Part shown: one piece after another, positions 35,101 through 50,100 of the stretch
Position numbering within the stretch: position 1 is the stretch's first letter
How the letters are laid out: every line of letters starts with the position of its first letter
Notes under the pieces: generated by a model
Told to the model about the DNA's origin: nothing
Database searches by the model: none
What the model saw: only the letters and a program-made list of their open reading frames with translations
Assembly (NCBI GenBank): GCA_032209605.1
Contig: JASFXZ010000010.1
Coordinates: 6,841,385 to 6,905,384 of the forward strand
DNA: 64,000 nucleotides
Reading direction: 5' to 3'
Source of the DNA: Mactromeris polynyma
Lineage: Eukaryota > Mollusca > Bivalvia > Venerida > Mactridae
Program-made: the position numbers and the translations under genes

Positions 35101-38100
35101 TCTGTTATCATCCTAGGCCCTGATTGGTTGTCTGACATTTCTGTAATCATCCTAGGCCCTGATTGGTTGTCTGACATTTCTGTTATCATCCTAGGCCCTG
35201 ATTAGTTGTCTGACATTTATGTTATCATTAAATGGTGTTGGTATGAAAGGTTCTGTCTCATTAAAACGTATTAACGATGACATCACGTCCCGAAGAAAAC
35301 ACTATACTATATCATAAGTGAACATGTAAATGATACATGTTTAACCATATAACTAAATAAGTGTTATTTGTAATAAAATCAGATAAAGTCGAACCTCGTT
35401 CATTCGAATTGATCGGTCCGAAATTTTATTTCGAATAACACATGGTTTCGAATAGCCCATTTCAAAATGACGTGGCAAAGAATATACATCGAGGCCTGAT
35501 ATTTAAATGTCGGATGATTCCAAGTATTCGGAAAGAAAGTTATCGAATAAACGAGGTCCGACTAAAAACTTCGAACAAAACATATCTTACTGGCTTCTGT
35601 GATAGGTGTGAAAGAAAAGCTACATCCCCCGTTAGTGTTCACAATGCGGAGGTATCTTGTAAACAAAGGTGTATCTAGGTACATGTTTGTGGCACTTCCA
35701 GGGACAACCGTATAAGGTTGAAACTACAATTATAGATGGACTATTACACAGAAAACACACAATGTAATAAAATAGCATCTCGTACTTGAATGATAGCTTC
35801 CGCTGAATTAACTCACGTCACGTATCACGTGAATGTATTCGGAGTATAAGATGTTGGCCACATCTGATCATAACATTCGAATGAGCGCTACTATACGATT
35901 TCGAACTTCTTCTGTATGTGACGTCATTTCAAGAAAACGCAACATGTGATGTCACAATTTGCAAGTAGGAAAAACTATTTACTCATTATGGTCACTTATT
36001 TTCATTTTTACCACATGGAGCAACTATTGCTTACTGTCAGTACATGGTGATGGAAATGACGTCATAAAAAGAAGAGGTTGGACATCGTACAGCGGCGCTC
36101 AAATATTGATGAGAAAAATATTTTGGGCCGCAGTGTGTTGCTCTTCATGTCTGTCCATGTATATACAAATACATACAGCGTAGACGTTTAATTTTATAAT
36201 ATGCTCGAGGACTTATTATTTAGCACTGGTGCAATAGCACCCCAAATTCAATTGATAACATAAGCATTGTACAAAATACCAGTAAAACAGTATTTAATTA
36301 TGGGTATAGCGTGTATTAAGTCAGTCCTCATGTAAATGTCAATTAACAACTATAGAAACTATACAGACATACCATACAACTTGCATGCACTCAGTCATCA
36401 TATTCAGACATATGTTCATTATGGCATTTTTGAAAATAATGACAGAATCTAGTCAGAGATGTTAGGCCACCCTTAAAAAATTGTTCATTTGCAGTTACGC
36501 GTCCGACTCATGAAAAAACCACGACTCAATTTATGTTTTAAGGTTCGTCGATTGAATTTTTTGTTTCGGTTTTTAGCAATTACAGTACTAAACTAATAGA
36601 CTACCTATATCTACCCACTGTTAAAATTCCGGTTCGCGTAACCGCAAACAAACATATTTTAAGGATTGCCTTACATTTCTTTATATTACGGTCCATGTGA
36701 CATTTTCCGTCTTATTTTCAGTTAAACTTGAATTTAAGCCTGATATACGATAGGTAAAAGAGCTATGTACGGGTAAAAATCCACTAAATATCAAAGATGT
36801 ATCTGGCTCATCTGAACCTAAAATAGTTTAATGGCTTCATCCAGTATTGTTGTTACATAGTCAGTAACATCATTTAAAAAAACCATTGTCATGTATAACT
36901 GTTTAAAACAATTTTGTTTAATCATATTACTAATGGACAAAACTAGTAAAAACACTGCTTGTTTTTAAAAACAATTATGATAATACAAACGTCTATTTTC
37001 GACAAATAAAGAGCAAAACATACTTGTGATAATGCATATTTGAGTTTTAACTAGATAAAGTATATTGTTCATGTTTGTTTAGTTAAACAAATGAACAAAA
37101 AAATGAGCATAATATATCTTTAAATTTATGATGAGTCATAAAAGAAAGTTTCGCTGTTACTTTGTAACCAATTAAATTATATCAGTCAATATACCCATCA
37201 CGATGTAATACGGAAAACACAATATACCCATCACGATGTAATACGGAAAACACAATATACCCATCACGATGTAATACGGAAAACACAATATACCCATCAC
37301 GATGTAATACGGATAACACAATATACCCATCACGATGTAATACAGATAACAAAATATATACCACCAGATATTTAAATTATCTTTCAGTTGGTTCCAATAT
37401 GTCGATGTTTAGCCGCAATGGTATCGAAATTTTTTCATATTATCCCGTGCACACTTTCTTGTTTAACTCAGCATAATATGCGATTAAAAAGAACTCATAA
37501 ATTGCTCATGAATAGCTTCATTACTTACATCGTACTCAAAGTCGTGGTAATGGGAGTTATTAGAGCTCCATTGTACTTTAGCATCAGTAGCCCATTCCAC
37601 ATCAGCGGGTAAGGTGAATCCTGACACATACTTTACATCCGCGAAGTCAGTCTACATGAAACATAGGTATGACAAGATGATAGTTCGATATGTTCACAAT
37701 ATACCGCGTTAAGATTGTTATGATTGGTGTTAGGAATCCGCGAAATAAAGGAACGCGAAAACTACAAGTTCTGTCAAACTGCCATATTTTCTCATAACTT
37801 TCATGAAGTTACAGGACATTCACAAGACAGTGCCTCCCCGAAAACATCACATGGAATTTAAATATCCACCAATGTCGACTTGGATAAAAAATGAAAGTCA
37901 GAATGTACATGATGTATATGATGTATATGTATGTAATCTGTGTGCTATCGGCATACACTTTGGTTGTCAGATTAATGACACTGCAACTAGCAGAGCTCCA
38001 ATAAATGTGTACCTACAGAGTTGCGTATATAGTCGCGAAAAACATTTCTGGTGATAGGACTTATTAAACTATATTGTTCAACGTACGATAGTGCTAAAGG

Positions 38101-41100
38101 GAAAATAATTCAAGATACAAGATAGGCAAAACCCTCACCGGAATTGAAATATCAATAGGACACGTGACGGCAAATATTTGATTCGTCGTGTACTGCATTC
38201 CAAGGGCAAAATCTACAACCCCGCTAGCATTCATTAAGCTTGGGTCGTTCTTTATTTGAACTTTCATTTCAATGATGAATATGTCTTCGTCGACGCTGTC
38301 GACTAACTCAATATTACAAAGCAACGGGATATGTGCTACGGCACGATCGTTAGTTCCTGGAGGAGAGCCACTCCTGCAATTTATAAGTTCAAAAACATAC
38401 TGAAAACAAAAGGTATAGACAATGAAAGTGAATGTAAAATCCCATAGGAATAATTGAACCTTAATTGCTGCCAAGACGTCGAACAGATCGACTCAAAAGT
38501 TTTTCGGCGCTGCCGTACCAACATGGTTTTGCTATTTGCATATCAGTGTTGTGTAACCAATCAAATCTTACGTTAGCCACCAAGGCAATTTCTCATCAAC
38601 TGAAAACGTTTGTAACATGGATGAGGATTGGTTAGCTTTTCGATAAAGGGTACATACTCGTACCTTACCGAAATCCACTGAATTTCGGTGAATTTACCGA
38701 ATTCGTTTTTATTCGTGGAGTGACCAGCAATCGTAACATGTCGGCATTTGTTCATGTTGCACAACAAATCTTAACCTTCAAATTGCGCCGACCATCTTTT
38801 TTCAATATATTTTTAATTTAATTTTAAGGTTGTTTATTACAGCATACACAACAATGTGAAAACACCACCATGAACAACGTCTACAGAACAGTACGGTATT
38901 AACGGCATTTAATACAGATGTTTTAAAAACAAACGATGGGATGTGATGAGAAAACCCGTTTATTTGTATTAAAATTATACGTAATGAAATGATTGATGAA
39001 GACAGAACGAGCGTCAGATCATTGATGTTTCTCTTAATAATGATAGTTTGTCCCGTAATACTACAGTTAATCATATCGTTCGAGAAGAAAGTGTACACTT
39101 TTATTGCAATCACACCATATCGCTCGGTTTTCTTAAATGTTTGAAGGAACTGTTGTACTATTGGCCAAAATCACATCGCAAATGGTAACTTAAATGATCT
39201 ATCGCTCGCAATGGCTATATCACTTATTTCAACTTGTAAAATTTCAACAAAATATCCAGGTTTTCTTTCCACACTTAAAATTTAAGTCGTTTGTTGCGAG
39301 TGTTTCTGCTACATGCAGTACTTTTTCGTGGTCGGTGGTCGAGGTGAACATGAGAATATCACGTCCAGTCACAATATTGCCACCCAAAACAGATCTTATA
39401 TCGAGGTAATGTCGGGATTTCGAATCTTCGTCCTGTTATTTTTTTCCAATTTGAGATTAAAGGAGGTTTGAATTTGACGAATTTGTATCACACGCACAAA
39501 TATCTGACCAGTTGACCCAGCTAAGGCCAAAGTAAATGTATGTACCATGCCGGTATTGGCTGTATAGTTAAATTTCATTGAAAAGGGCAATAATCACGTA
39601 CATCTGATCCAGACATTTGTAATCGAATATTGACAGATTTGGCAATGAAACTTTGTAAGAGGATCTACGACTAAAATGGTTCTATGGATTGTCAAAAATA
39701 CTGCCTAAACTTTTTTGTTCTAGATATATACTTAACACCATTAAAAACGCAACTGTTTTAGTTAGACTTCTTACTGTACACGGTGTTAGAAGCTACCAAC
39801 CGTTGTCAATGTTTAAACTACTGTTCAAAATTATTGAAATTATGGACCAATAATTCATGTTTCATGATTTAATAAGTTTAGGACACTATGTTAGTGAATT
39901 AAAATAGAATGATTTCTACATTATATCATGTTTTGAAGCAGACACTCTTTGGTTGAGTTTTTAATGACATTAAGTATATACATTAAGTCCAATAGTAGGC
40001 ACTTAGGGGCCTACGTTTTGTGTGTGCACATAGAAGGAAACGACAGAAATATAAATAACCTGGGTTTGTAAGATAGTTTTCAATAATAGGCCTGTTAGGC
40101 TTTAATTTGGCATATTTATCACTTAACATTAACAAGTCGGGTTCATTGTTTGAATTGTTCAATGTTCATATAAATAAATAAAATGCATACCAGTCAAACA
40201 ATGTGATGTTTAGTGGCCCATATTTAACGCAAGCAACATTAGCGCCCACAAATGTCACGTCGGCCGACACAAACGTTAGAAGTGAGTTAGCAAGGTCTTC
40301 AGGAATGGGGAATTCTAAGGTTGATGGACCGGCGGTGGCACTGCGCTGAGTTGTAATCGTCATGACGAACTTGGCGACCGAACCAGCCTGGAATGGATTA
40401 GAGCCACAGCCATGCTGCACGTCAAAGTCGTAAACCAAATCCGTCTGAAAAAGAACAAAAAGATACAGTTGGCTATAAAAATATTTCGATGTCGTTGTCA
40501 AAATTACTAAAACGAACCTAGGTATTGCGTAGAATCAATAAATAAAACATTATCAACATACTTTCGAACTAAAACAATATTGATCGATGTCAAGTAAATA
40601 GGTGTAAAGGGAGACAACTTATTTTAGTCGATGGTCTTGATAAACAGGGGATGTAACAACCGCCGTAGAATCTACATTCTTCAGTATGAACATATCGCTG
40701 TCATTAAGTGAGAAATACAATTATATAATAATGATCAAATACATGTGAAATACGCGAAGACTTCTGTTTAAACTATTTACTTACAGGCGGTAATATGGAA
40801 AGGAAACTGTTGGAAACGTGTTTTAATTTTTTAAAATTTTTTTGGATGCAGCGAATTCGTATATATGCACATAGATCTACGGAATATACCTTCAAAAATA
40901 AAATCTGAACGGTTTTACAGTTTGATCAGTGTATGATAGAACATAGTTAAATCTGAGTGTTTGTACAAGATAGTCTAAGTCGTGATCGCATTTCCTTCCA
41001 CTCGAGTTTCTGAGTAGTAAGCAATTAAATAACATGTGTCATCCATATAAAATGAAATTAGCTTCTTACATCTGCAAATGAACATGCGATTTATTGTAGC

Positions 41101-44100
41101 TCGTGTTAAATATACAAATCGTTTAATGCACGAAAACGTAAGTAAAAATGCAAATTATATCAATAACTTGAAATTTGAAACATGCACAATAGAAGAGAAA
41201 CATGCAGTGAAGGTGGGATTCGGTGGGGTGGGGTCTAACTTCTACCACTATAGCTCTACTATCACGACTATACAGTCTTCGTGTTAATTTGATACACTTA
41301 AACATTACACGCGATGTAATTGAATATTTCATCCCATACACCTGGTTAGTTCATAATTAACAGTGCAGTCACGACTGAATTCTTGATTTCTATATATAAT
41401 TATGTCTATATTATGTTTTTATTTCTGTCGTCTTATTGTTTACAAATGCTCATGGACCCGACACAGCCAAACTACTCCAGTCATTGGTAATTCATTCATG
41501 AATTGTATTTTAAATATGTTAATTTTCGATTCCAATCCTCATGTTCATTCAACTTCGACCTAAAAGAAGAGTAACTCTTTTTAAAATAATCAGTTTTATT
41601 ACGGGAAAACAGGAACGGGGTAAGCATTAAGCATAATTATAGTAAAATTGCATAAATCAACTTAGTTGTAAAATTTCCATCGATTCTGTGGTGAATATAA
41701 CCGGTTACCTTACTGATATATACTTATATTGAAGTTATTACTTAACGACTTACATCGTAAGCTGCTGCGCTATCAACACTGAATGTATGATCTTGAGTTT
41801 CTAGTCCGTTTACATCAATACTCGCTGTAAATGTTTCCCCACTGGTTACATGTGTCATCATTTGGAAGTAAATGCTCATTACCACATCGTTAGATTCTAA
41901 TGTCGGAGCGTCTTGCAAGCCATGGTTAGATATAGTAATGACTACTCGGGCGCTGTCAATTAGTCCTGGTACTGATTCTGTCATAGTAACGACCATGCTA
42001 TCCGTCGGATCACAAGGAATGTTGTTACCAGTGGAATTTACGTTAACTGAAGAAAGACATACAATTATTGGTGCCATAATGACATAAGTTATTATTGATT
42101 TAATAGGCTTTATTCGTTTTTGAACCATCCATAATATAGTAAAACTGAATATACATATAACTGTATGATATAACTCTCCTTTAGCATCGGACACTAGTGA
42201 AAGTAACGGCAGTGGAATCAAAGCGCTGTATGGAAGCGTAGTATAATAAATGTGGCAATTTGTTCTTGTTTTTTTCTATTTTGATTATTGGTAGTCAATT
42301 ACGCAATTAAAATAACCAAGTTCAAAACGACAAATGGATGTAATTACAAAACCACGTTAAAACTGTTAGGCTTTTTAATGGTAATGACAACAACATATTA
42401 ACTTGGACATGTATGTATGTCCGTGATATTAATACTATTCATTAATCACTCATGTTTTGACCATATAATAGCCAGTATGTTAAATAAACCAATTTAGAAA
42501 AATGAATTTTAAGGATAAGGATAAGATTTTACTTAAGATGTTTTTTGTAATATTGCCCCAGTTCATGAGTATCGTATGAAAGCGAAAATGAAACTTGAAT
42601 AACGCATTGTTAGGTTTAACGACCATCGAACATTTATATTATTCCGATCCTGACTGACAAAAAATAATACATGACACAAACTATATTCAAGACATGTAAC
42701 ATATTTACATAATTATACAATCATATACATATTCAAATAAACTTTAACATACAATATATAAACTTAACAAAAGCTCAAATTGCCTATTTTTCAACTCTTA
42801 AGTCGCGATTCGCATGTGACAACTAAATCTCTCTTTCTTATACTTTTCTCTAATTGATATCGCGGGTACCAAACGAACATATCACATGAAAAAACATACG
42901 ATAAACTCATGGCAAGTAACATATATACACTCGGTCATTCGTTATGATTCGTTTTATTACTGTGATATCTATTAATTCAAGAAGGGATTGTTTTCTCAAT
43001 TTCGAAGCTTCATTTATAAATTGGGAGGGGGCAGTACCAACGATGATGGTTTCATTGTTTATAGACATAATGCTGATAAATTTCTGAATAGTTGGCCAAA
43101 GAGAATTACCGGGAGGATTATGTCAAATATTATTATGAAAACATAATATAAAGTGATATTCTGATTCTACAGTACTACATGAGCATAGTTTACATCGTTA
43201 CTTCTACGAGTATAATCATCGTTACACAGAGCTAAAAGCCTATATCTATACTATCTATAGAGGTGAAGTGCCATCGAACACAGAGCTAAAAGCCTATATC
43301 TATACTATCTATAGAGGTGAAGTGCCATCGAACACAGAGCTAAAAGCCTATATCTATACTATCTATAGAGGTGAAGTGCCATCGAACACAGAGCTAAAAG
43401 CCTATATCTATACTATCTATAGAGGTGAAGTGCCATCGAACACAGAGCTAAAAGCCTATATCTATACTATCTATAGAGGTGAAGTGCCATCGAACACAGA
43501 GCTAAAAGCCTATATCTATACTATCTATAGAGGTGAAGTGCCATCGAACACAGAGCTAAAAGCCTATATCTATACTATCTATAGAGGTGAAGTGCCATCG
43601 AACACAGAGCTAAAAGCCTATATCTATACTATCTATAGAGGTGAAGTGCCATCGAACACAGAGCTAAAAGCCTATATCTATACTATCTATAGAGGTGAAG
43701 TGCCATCGAACACAGAGCTAAAAGCCTATATCTATACTATCTATAGAGGTGAAGTGCCATCGAACACAGAGCTAAAAGCCTATATCTATACTATCTATAG
43801 AGGTGAAGTGCCATCGAACACAGGTCCTACATTGAAGTTAAAAACGTGTAATAATTATTCACGCAATTATAAATATCACGATTACATAATTCACGAGTTT
43901 ACGATTTCAAACCAAATTGTGAAACCGTCTCCTGTTACATCATTACCTTAAGCATTTTCACGGAATCTAGATTTGATTCCAAAAATGCATATGAATCCTA
44001 TCGTTTCATACATTACGCAGTTCACAGCTCTCAATTTTATTCGTAAAATTTCATCGTAAAATAAATTTCAAAATCAAAAGCTTCATTATTTCACATTAAT

Positions 44101-47100
44101 GGTTTCACGTTTTTAAATGTGACTTATGAATTGTGAAGGTATTTCCAATGCTTACCTGCCAATATGCTCAGGCCATTTGACGATGCACTTAGGGCGGAGG
44201 TTGATATATGTACTGTATATTCATCAGATCCTGGCGGAACTGTAACTGTAAGTATAACACCACCGGGAAAACCGGGGGCAATGCTGCTCAGTCCATCGTG
44301 AATTACTGAGGTGAATGTCTGAAACAATACAAAACAAAGTCAGCGAAACATGGCTATTTGCATATCAGTGTTGTGTAGACCAATAAAATCTTACATTAAC
44401 CGTCAAGGCAATTTCTCTTCAACCGAACAATATGTGTGACCTTGACGTGGATTAGTTAACCTTTCGATAAAGGGGATGTTACCCTACCAAAATCCACTAA
44501 TCTATTTTGGATCTGGAGTGACCAGCAATCGTAACATCTGGGCATTTCTTTATGTTCCACAACAAATCTTAACCTTTAAATTGCGCCGACCATCTCTTTT
44601 CTAGATATTTCTCGTTGTTATGTGTCTCAGGCAAGTATTGCGCTCTTGAATTCAAATAGTGAATCAATGAATTCTGGTTCACACTAAGTAATCTGGAATC
44701 TACAAATACGCGTATTTACACTTTCATGCTGGTGTCAGCTATGCGTTAATAAGTCTTTCATATTATTTATTAGTTAGTGAACACTTATTTTTCCAAATGT
44801 TATTTCTTGGAAAGAACACATAATTAAAATCGATATAAGGTCATACCAAACCAATTATATGTTTAAAGTTAGGTTCATTTTTCTAAACCCACCTACAAGA
44901 AAGGAAAACTCTATCCAAGTTTTAGCAACAAATGGGTTCTATACAAATGTATTGTTTATAAGGTAAAAAATAATTCAAATTAATGTATTGGTTTTTAATA
45001 GAAATAATACAAATGTGGAAACACTTAAATGGCTGAATAAATACGGTAAAACCTCACTTAAAGACCACCTCAATAATAAGACCATTTACAATTAAGACCA
45101 GACTTTTCAAGTCCAGTTTGACTGTTCCGCTCTTTATTCAACCTCGATATTAAGACCACCTCAATATTAAGAGCAGTTTGCAAGGGTCCCAATGGTGGTC
45201 TTATTATTGAGGGTTTACTGTACTACTACCAGTCTCACTACAAGCGAAGTACATGTATTATATATTTCGGAGAAATTTGTTAGGTATAAATGCATAACTG
45301 AACCTGCAAGAAAAATGAATTACTTTCCATTTAAATAATCAGCGCTATTCACAAATTCAATACTGACTGAGATCATATGTGGCAATGAAAGCGATAACAA
45401 AAATCAGTTTCAACTCAAGAACATAGAGATCAAACTACAAAGCTACCTCATAACTTGAGACACTGATGTTCATTACATGTAAAACTTAAAAAACAAAACA
45501 GCATTAAGTTGTGTAAGTTCACTGCTTGACTCCTCTGACAGTCACAAAGTTACCCGCCCGAGGACGATACACATAGATTCAAATTGGGATGGCTTAATAA
45601 ATGAGATTCACTCTCATTGTTTGATCTTACCTTCCTAAATAAGTGAGCAAAACCCGGGTTTTCAACTGAGTTTAGTCCGGGTTAAACACGGTGGCATTGG
45701 CACCGAGTTAAAAGTGGGTATTTTCGCTTACCGAGGTTTTTTCTAGGCAAAATATGTGTTTTCCAGAGAAAAAAAAACCTACAAAAACACTGTTTGAACC
45801 AACTTAGTGGGTTTTTTCTGAGTTAATGTGGGTTTTTTTAACACACTACTCCAGAAGTTGGTATTTTATTGGCTTAAAGTGAGCAAAAGCCAGTTTTTAG
45901 GCATAAAAAACCTACTTCTTCCAGAGAAGCGAGTTAAAAAACCCGTTTAAAACCGACTTCTTCATAAGTTTGATTACGCGGGTTTTAAAACCCCAACTTG
46001 AAACTCAGTTATACCCACATTGCTGTCCAAAAACCCAGAAAAAATCACTGGTAAAAAAAATTATTTTAATTTGGGAGCTACTACACTGAAATATACAAGT
46101 TGAAAATTACAGTAGTTCCAAACGTTCCATCTGCTGTCTGTAAATCAGTGGACGACACCCATATTTCTGTAGAATCCAGTATTACTGCGAAACCAAGTAA
46201 GATATTCTCGCCTGCTGGTATACTGGAATTGGCAACCATCACATCCGCTTGAAACACAAGATTATTGCTTGTAGCATCTGGGGAATCTTTTTGTGAATCT
46301 GGAAGAAAAAAAGGTAAATACGTGACGCTGGTTATGACGTTGGTAGTCCAGCCACGGACGTTACGTCTCTATACTGTCGCTGTACAAGTCGGAGTACAGA
46401 GACACGTATGCGGGGCTATGACGTTGGATGCTTTGTCGACGAAGGGCTTTTTTGAAAGCTTTTTTGGTTGCTTAATTCTAATCTATAGACTAAAATGTAC
46501 AAGTTGATACGTGTTATATAACTTGTTTCTTTCCATATGAAGCAGATGTTTATTTAAAAGAATTTATACACATTTGAGTAAACTGTTTCCGACGCAATGT
46601 CATTTTGTACTTTTGTATTTTGTTCTTAATATTTGAATTGATATAAAAAGAAAAATGGACACCCGATATGTTTTGTATTAAATGAAAGTAGAATAATATA
46701 TTAAAGATTGTAAAACCTGAAAAAGGATTGTTTGGTCACTTAAACAGGGTTTGTTCTTGTTTCGGTTTCTAGATATTAGGCGTTAAGCAGAACAAAACAC
46801 GTGTTGTAATCAAGAGATTCTTACTCTAAAAAAGTTAAAAATAGTATACCTGTATTCTTATGAATGCGCAAAAATTAAAAATAGCATTGAAATAGAATAT
46901 ATACATGTTTAAACCATCGAAAATATACATGTTTAAACCATCGAAAAATTACATGTTTAAACCATCGTAAATGGAAGGAATACCCATGGAAAAGATATGT
47001 TGACTTCAAAAACTTAATCAACGTTTGTACACAAACGACCCCGAAAATTAACACACCAACGATCGGTATTGTGGAATAAACACAATAATATTTCGTGTCC

Positions 47101-50100
47101 ATATAAACAAAGAACAGACAATGTTGTAGTCCAATGGGTAATGATCTGCAGGTACATTTTCGGAGTTATTCGGCGCAGCTGTACTAACATGGTTTGGCTA
47201 TTATGTACGACTGCGCCGAAAAACGGCCAAACTTTGGCACTGCAGAAATAAAGCGCTACACAGTGTTCTACTACAAGATTTGATACTGTCGTAACTGCTG
47301 CTGGCATCCCTCAGTTTAGCATACAATAACTACAACATGCCATGAATAACATATCTAAAATTATTTCTATGCATAGTTATTAAAAAATTGATGAGACGAT
47401 TTGTATGCCTAGCTACCACGATAGAATCTGGAGATAAGTCCTCCAGCAGAAATAACTTACATTTCAATGTTGTTTATCTATTTGTTTTAAACCATCATCC
47501 AATTTCAAAAAGTCATTAATATACGCATATAAAAACCATGTATGTGTAGGAAACGAGCTAACACCATTTATAAGAAAACAAAGTTATTGAATAAAATAAT
47601 TTCCTTTACTAATGCATTTCGGACAAATGTTAAAAGCTGGTCTAAAATCTGACATGGCAATACTGTATTTGATAATGTTAGATAGTCTAAACAATTTTTT
47701 AGAGGTTGCCTCGGTGTGGGGCAGTGGGTGTGGTCGCTCCCGCGGTTCACTAATAAAATTCATGCTTGATTTAGTTTTTTTCTAATTTTTTAATTAATTT
47801 GCAGAACTCTTAACTTGACAGCGAAAATTAGAAGACTGTCATTGTTTGTTTATAAGTTTAGAATTGAGATCGCAACTATATTTATTATACTGATTACCCC
47901 AATTTTCCCCCATTATTATACTAGTATCAATTATCTTCTGTTATATTTTGATTTATTTATTGACCTATAAATATAATTAGTAAATATACACATGCAAGTA
48001 ATTATGTTAGATTTTAGAATTTAGAACAAAGTGTAATGTATATCGCCATTTAAATGTATTTATTTCATTGTATTTGAGCTGGGTCACGACAAAACCTTTA
48101 TTAATTAACAAAAAGTCTATTTTCAGTTTTTTACATTTTCTACCAGATTAATGTTTCATTTTTCATTTAATACACAAAAAGTATTAGAATTGGGCGTCTA
48201 CTTGGTTGTTTTATAGCATTCCCAATATTGAGAACAACAGTAAGCTACAAAATGATGACGTCACGTCAGAATGTACATAATTCTTTAAAAATCTTCTGCT
48301 CTTCAAATGGAAAAAAAACTAATTAAGAAATACGTATAAATATTTTCTCGTTCGGTTAATTTTATCAATCATAATTAAGCATCTAAAATATCTTCGGACA
48401 AGCGCTTAGTACAAGCACATTCTTGAATATTTTGATATCGTTGAAACAACATATACATGTATATTTCAAAACGATGCTTAATTAGAAAAAAGAATTAATC
48501 TCATATAAAGTATATACGACTGTTGTGTTAACAACTTTAAAGTAAAAGCAATTACGTATTTCTGAATTAATACCGGGCATTGTACAGATGAGAATTTTTT
48601 TTCAGAAATGTATTTATCACATAAAACAGCTGCATACCTCTATTGACTATTCGTCCAATATGGAGACTAAGAGACGTTGGACAGCATTGGTCAATTGCAT
48701 CTACAGCAATATTCGAGAGCTCGAGTTGATAGGCGTAAGCCGAACCGGCTGTTTTCATACTCAGTTTTTCAACGACTAGTGCACAGTTAGTGTCGTTCAG
48801 AGACACCACTTCTACTGTCATATTTGCTACGGGATAAGGCAGACCAACGGTCATTTCGACTAGCTGTACCTCTCCATCATCAGTTATCGTACTACCGTCT
48901 ATAGGTTGAACACTAAAAGTCGGCGTACCTAGGTCAGCAAGCTGCAAGAGAAAAATAACAAAGTCGCTTCGGAATAAATGAAATATTTTACGAACACTAC
49001 AGAAATTAGTGGGTAACTATGAGCGAGTGCATTCAAGCGGCCGATCGACCGACTAAAGAGATGACTACCTGGGATGAGCAACCAGGGAATTTCGTTAAGT
49101 TTCCTACAACGATAACGTTTACAACAACGTAACGAACCCGCTGATTCGATCAGCAGATTATTAATGTATACATATTTTGTATTTTAGCAAGAAATACTAA
49201 CGTTTAAATCTTTCAGGGTGACTAGCACTTGCGCAATCCATATGTACGCTCCGGAATCATACTCGACACCCGCACTGATCGCGTACTCAGTGTCTAAGGA
49301 ATAGGATCCCTGTGTTATGTACACAGCCTCATATGTGATAACTAACGTATTGGATTCGACGGTACCTCCGCTAGCGCTAGAAACAGTACCTAAGTCGATC
49401 ACTGCCCGGTGGTAGTATCGTAAACCATCCTGAAATAGTATGATAAGCAAAGAGAACAAGATGAGAGCAAATCTAGACACGGAAATGAATTTCAAACTAC
49501 ATACATACTAAATTTACATGCACATAATACATCGAACCAAACTTTCTAATTGGCTACATGTGTTTATAGATTGATAATTCTAAAACAGTGAATGAAAATT
49601 TAACAATGCTAAAACCATCGTATAAATAATTTCTTCGTACAACTTTTCAGAAAATATTAATTTACTATGGCCCTTTGGTGGAAAGTTTAACACGGAACAA
49701 CAACCATAACCATACAATCAAAAGTCATAAAATAGTTATATTATGGTAAAAACAAAGTGATCAATTAGAAATTTTGCTCAGTGTAGTGTTCTTAACAGTA
49801 CATCAACTTTTGTTGTCATAATGTATCCTTAGTCCGATCCCGTGCCAATCAACCGTTGCTATTCGTAGATCGTGTCACTCAGACTATTAAGTTGCGATTT
49901 TGCATTTCGCTAACATAAGATTTTTGATCACTAAATTGTTCAAAGGCAGTGTAAAAACTTAAAAAGACACCTTGTCTTACTCTTTCAGTAACTTTATTAT
50001 CGGCTTCAAATAGAGCTGTCATTGAATCGACGATAGCGATATATATCGGATAAGATACATCGATATATCAAGTATCGTTTGCTTAAATGCCATTTACATG

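Noticed and set aside
34869..35205. Repeat-containing frames on both strands
   Set aside because: Both arise from the 39-bp minisatellite and mirror each other.
43268..43951. 227-codon plus-strand frame of 18-residue repeats
   Set aside because: A 54-bp unit stays open trivially in a frame without a stop; it lies within a gene D intron, antisense, with no splice sites or signal.
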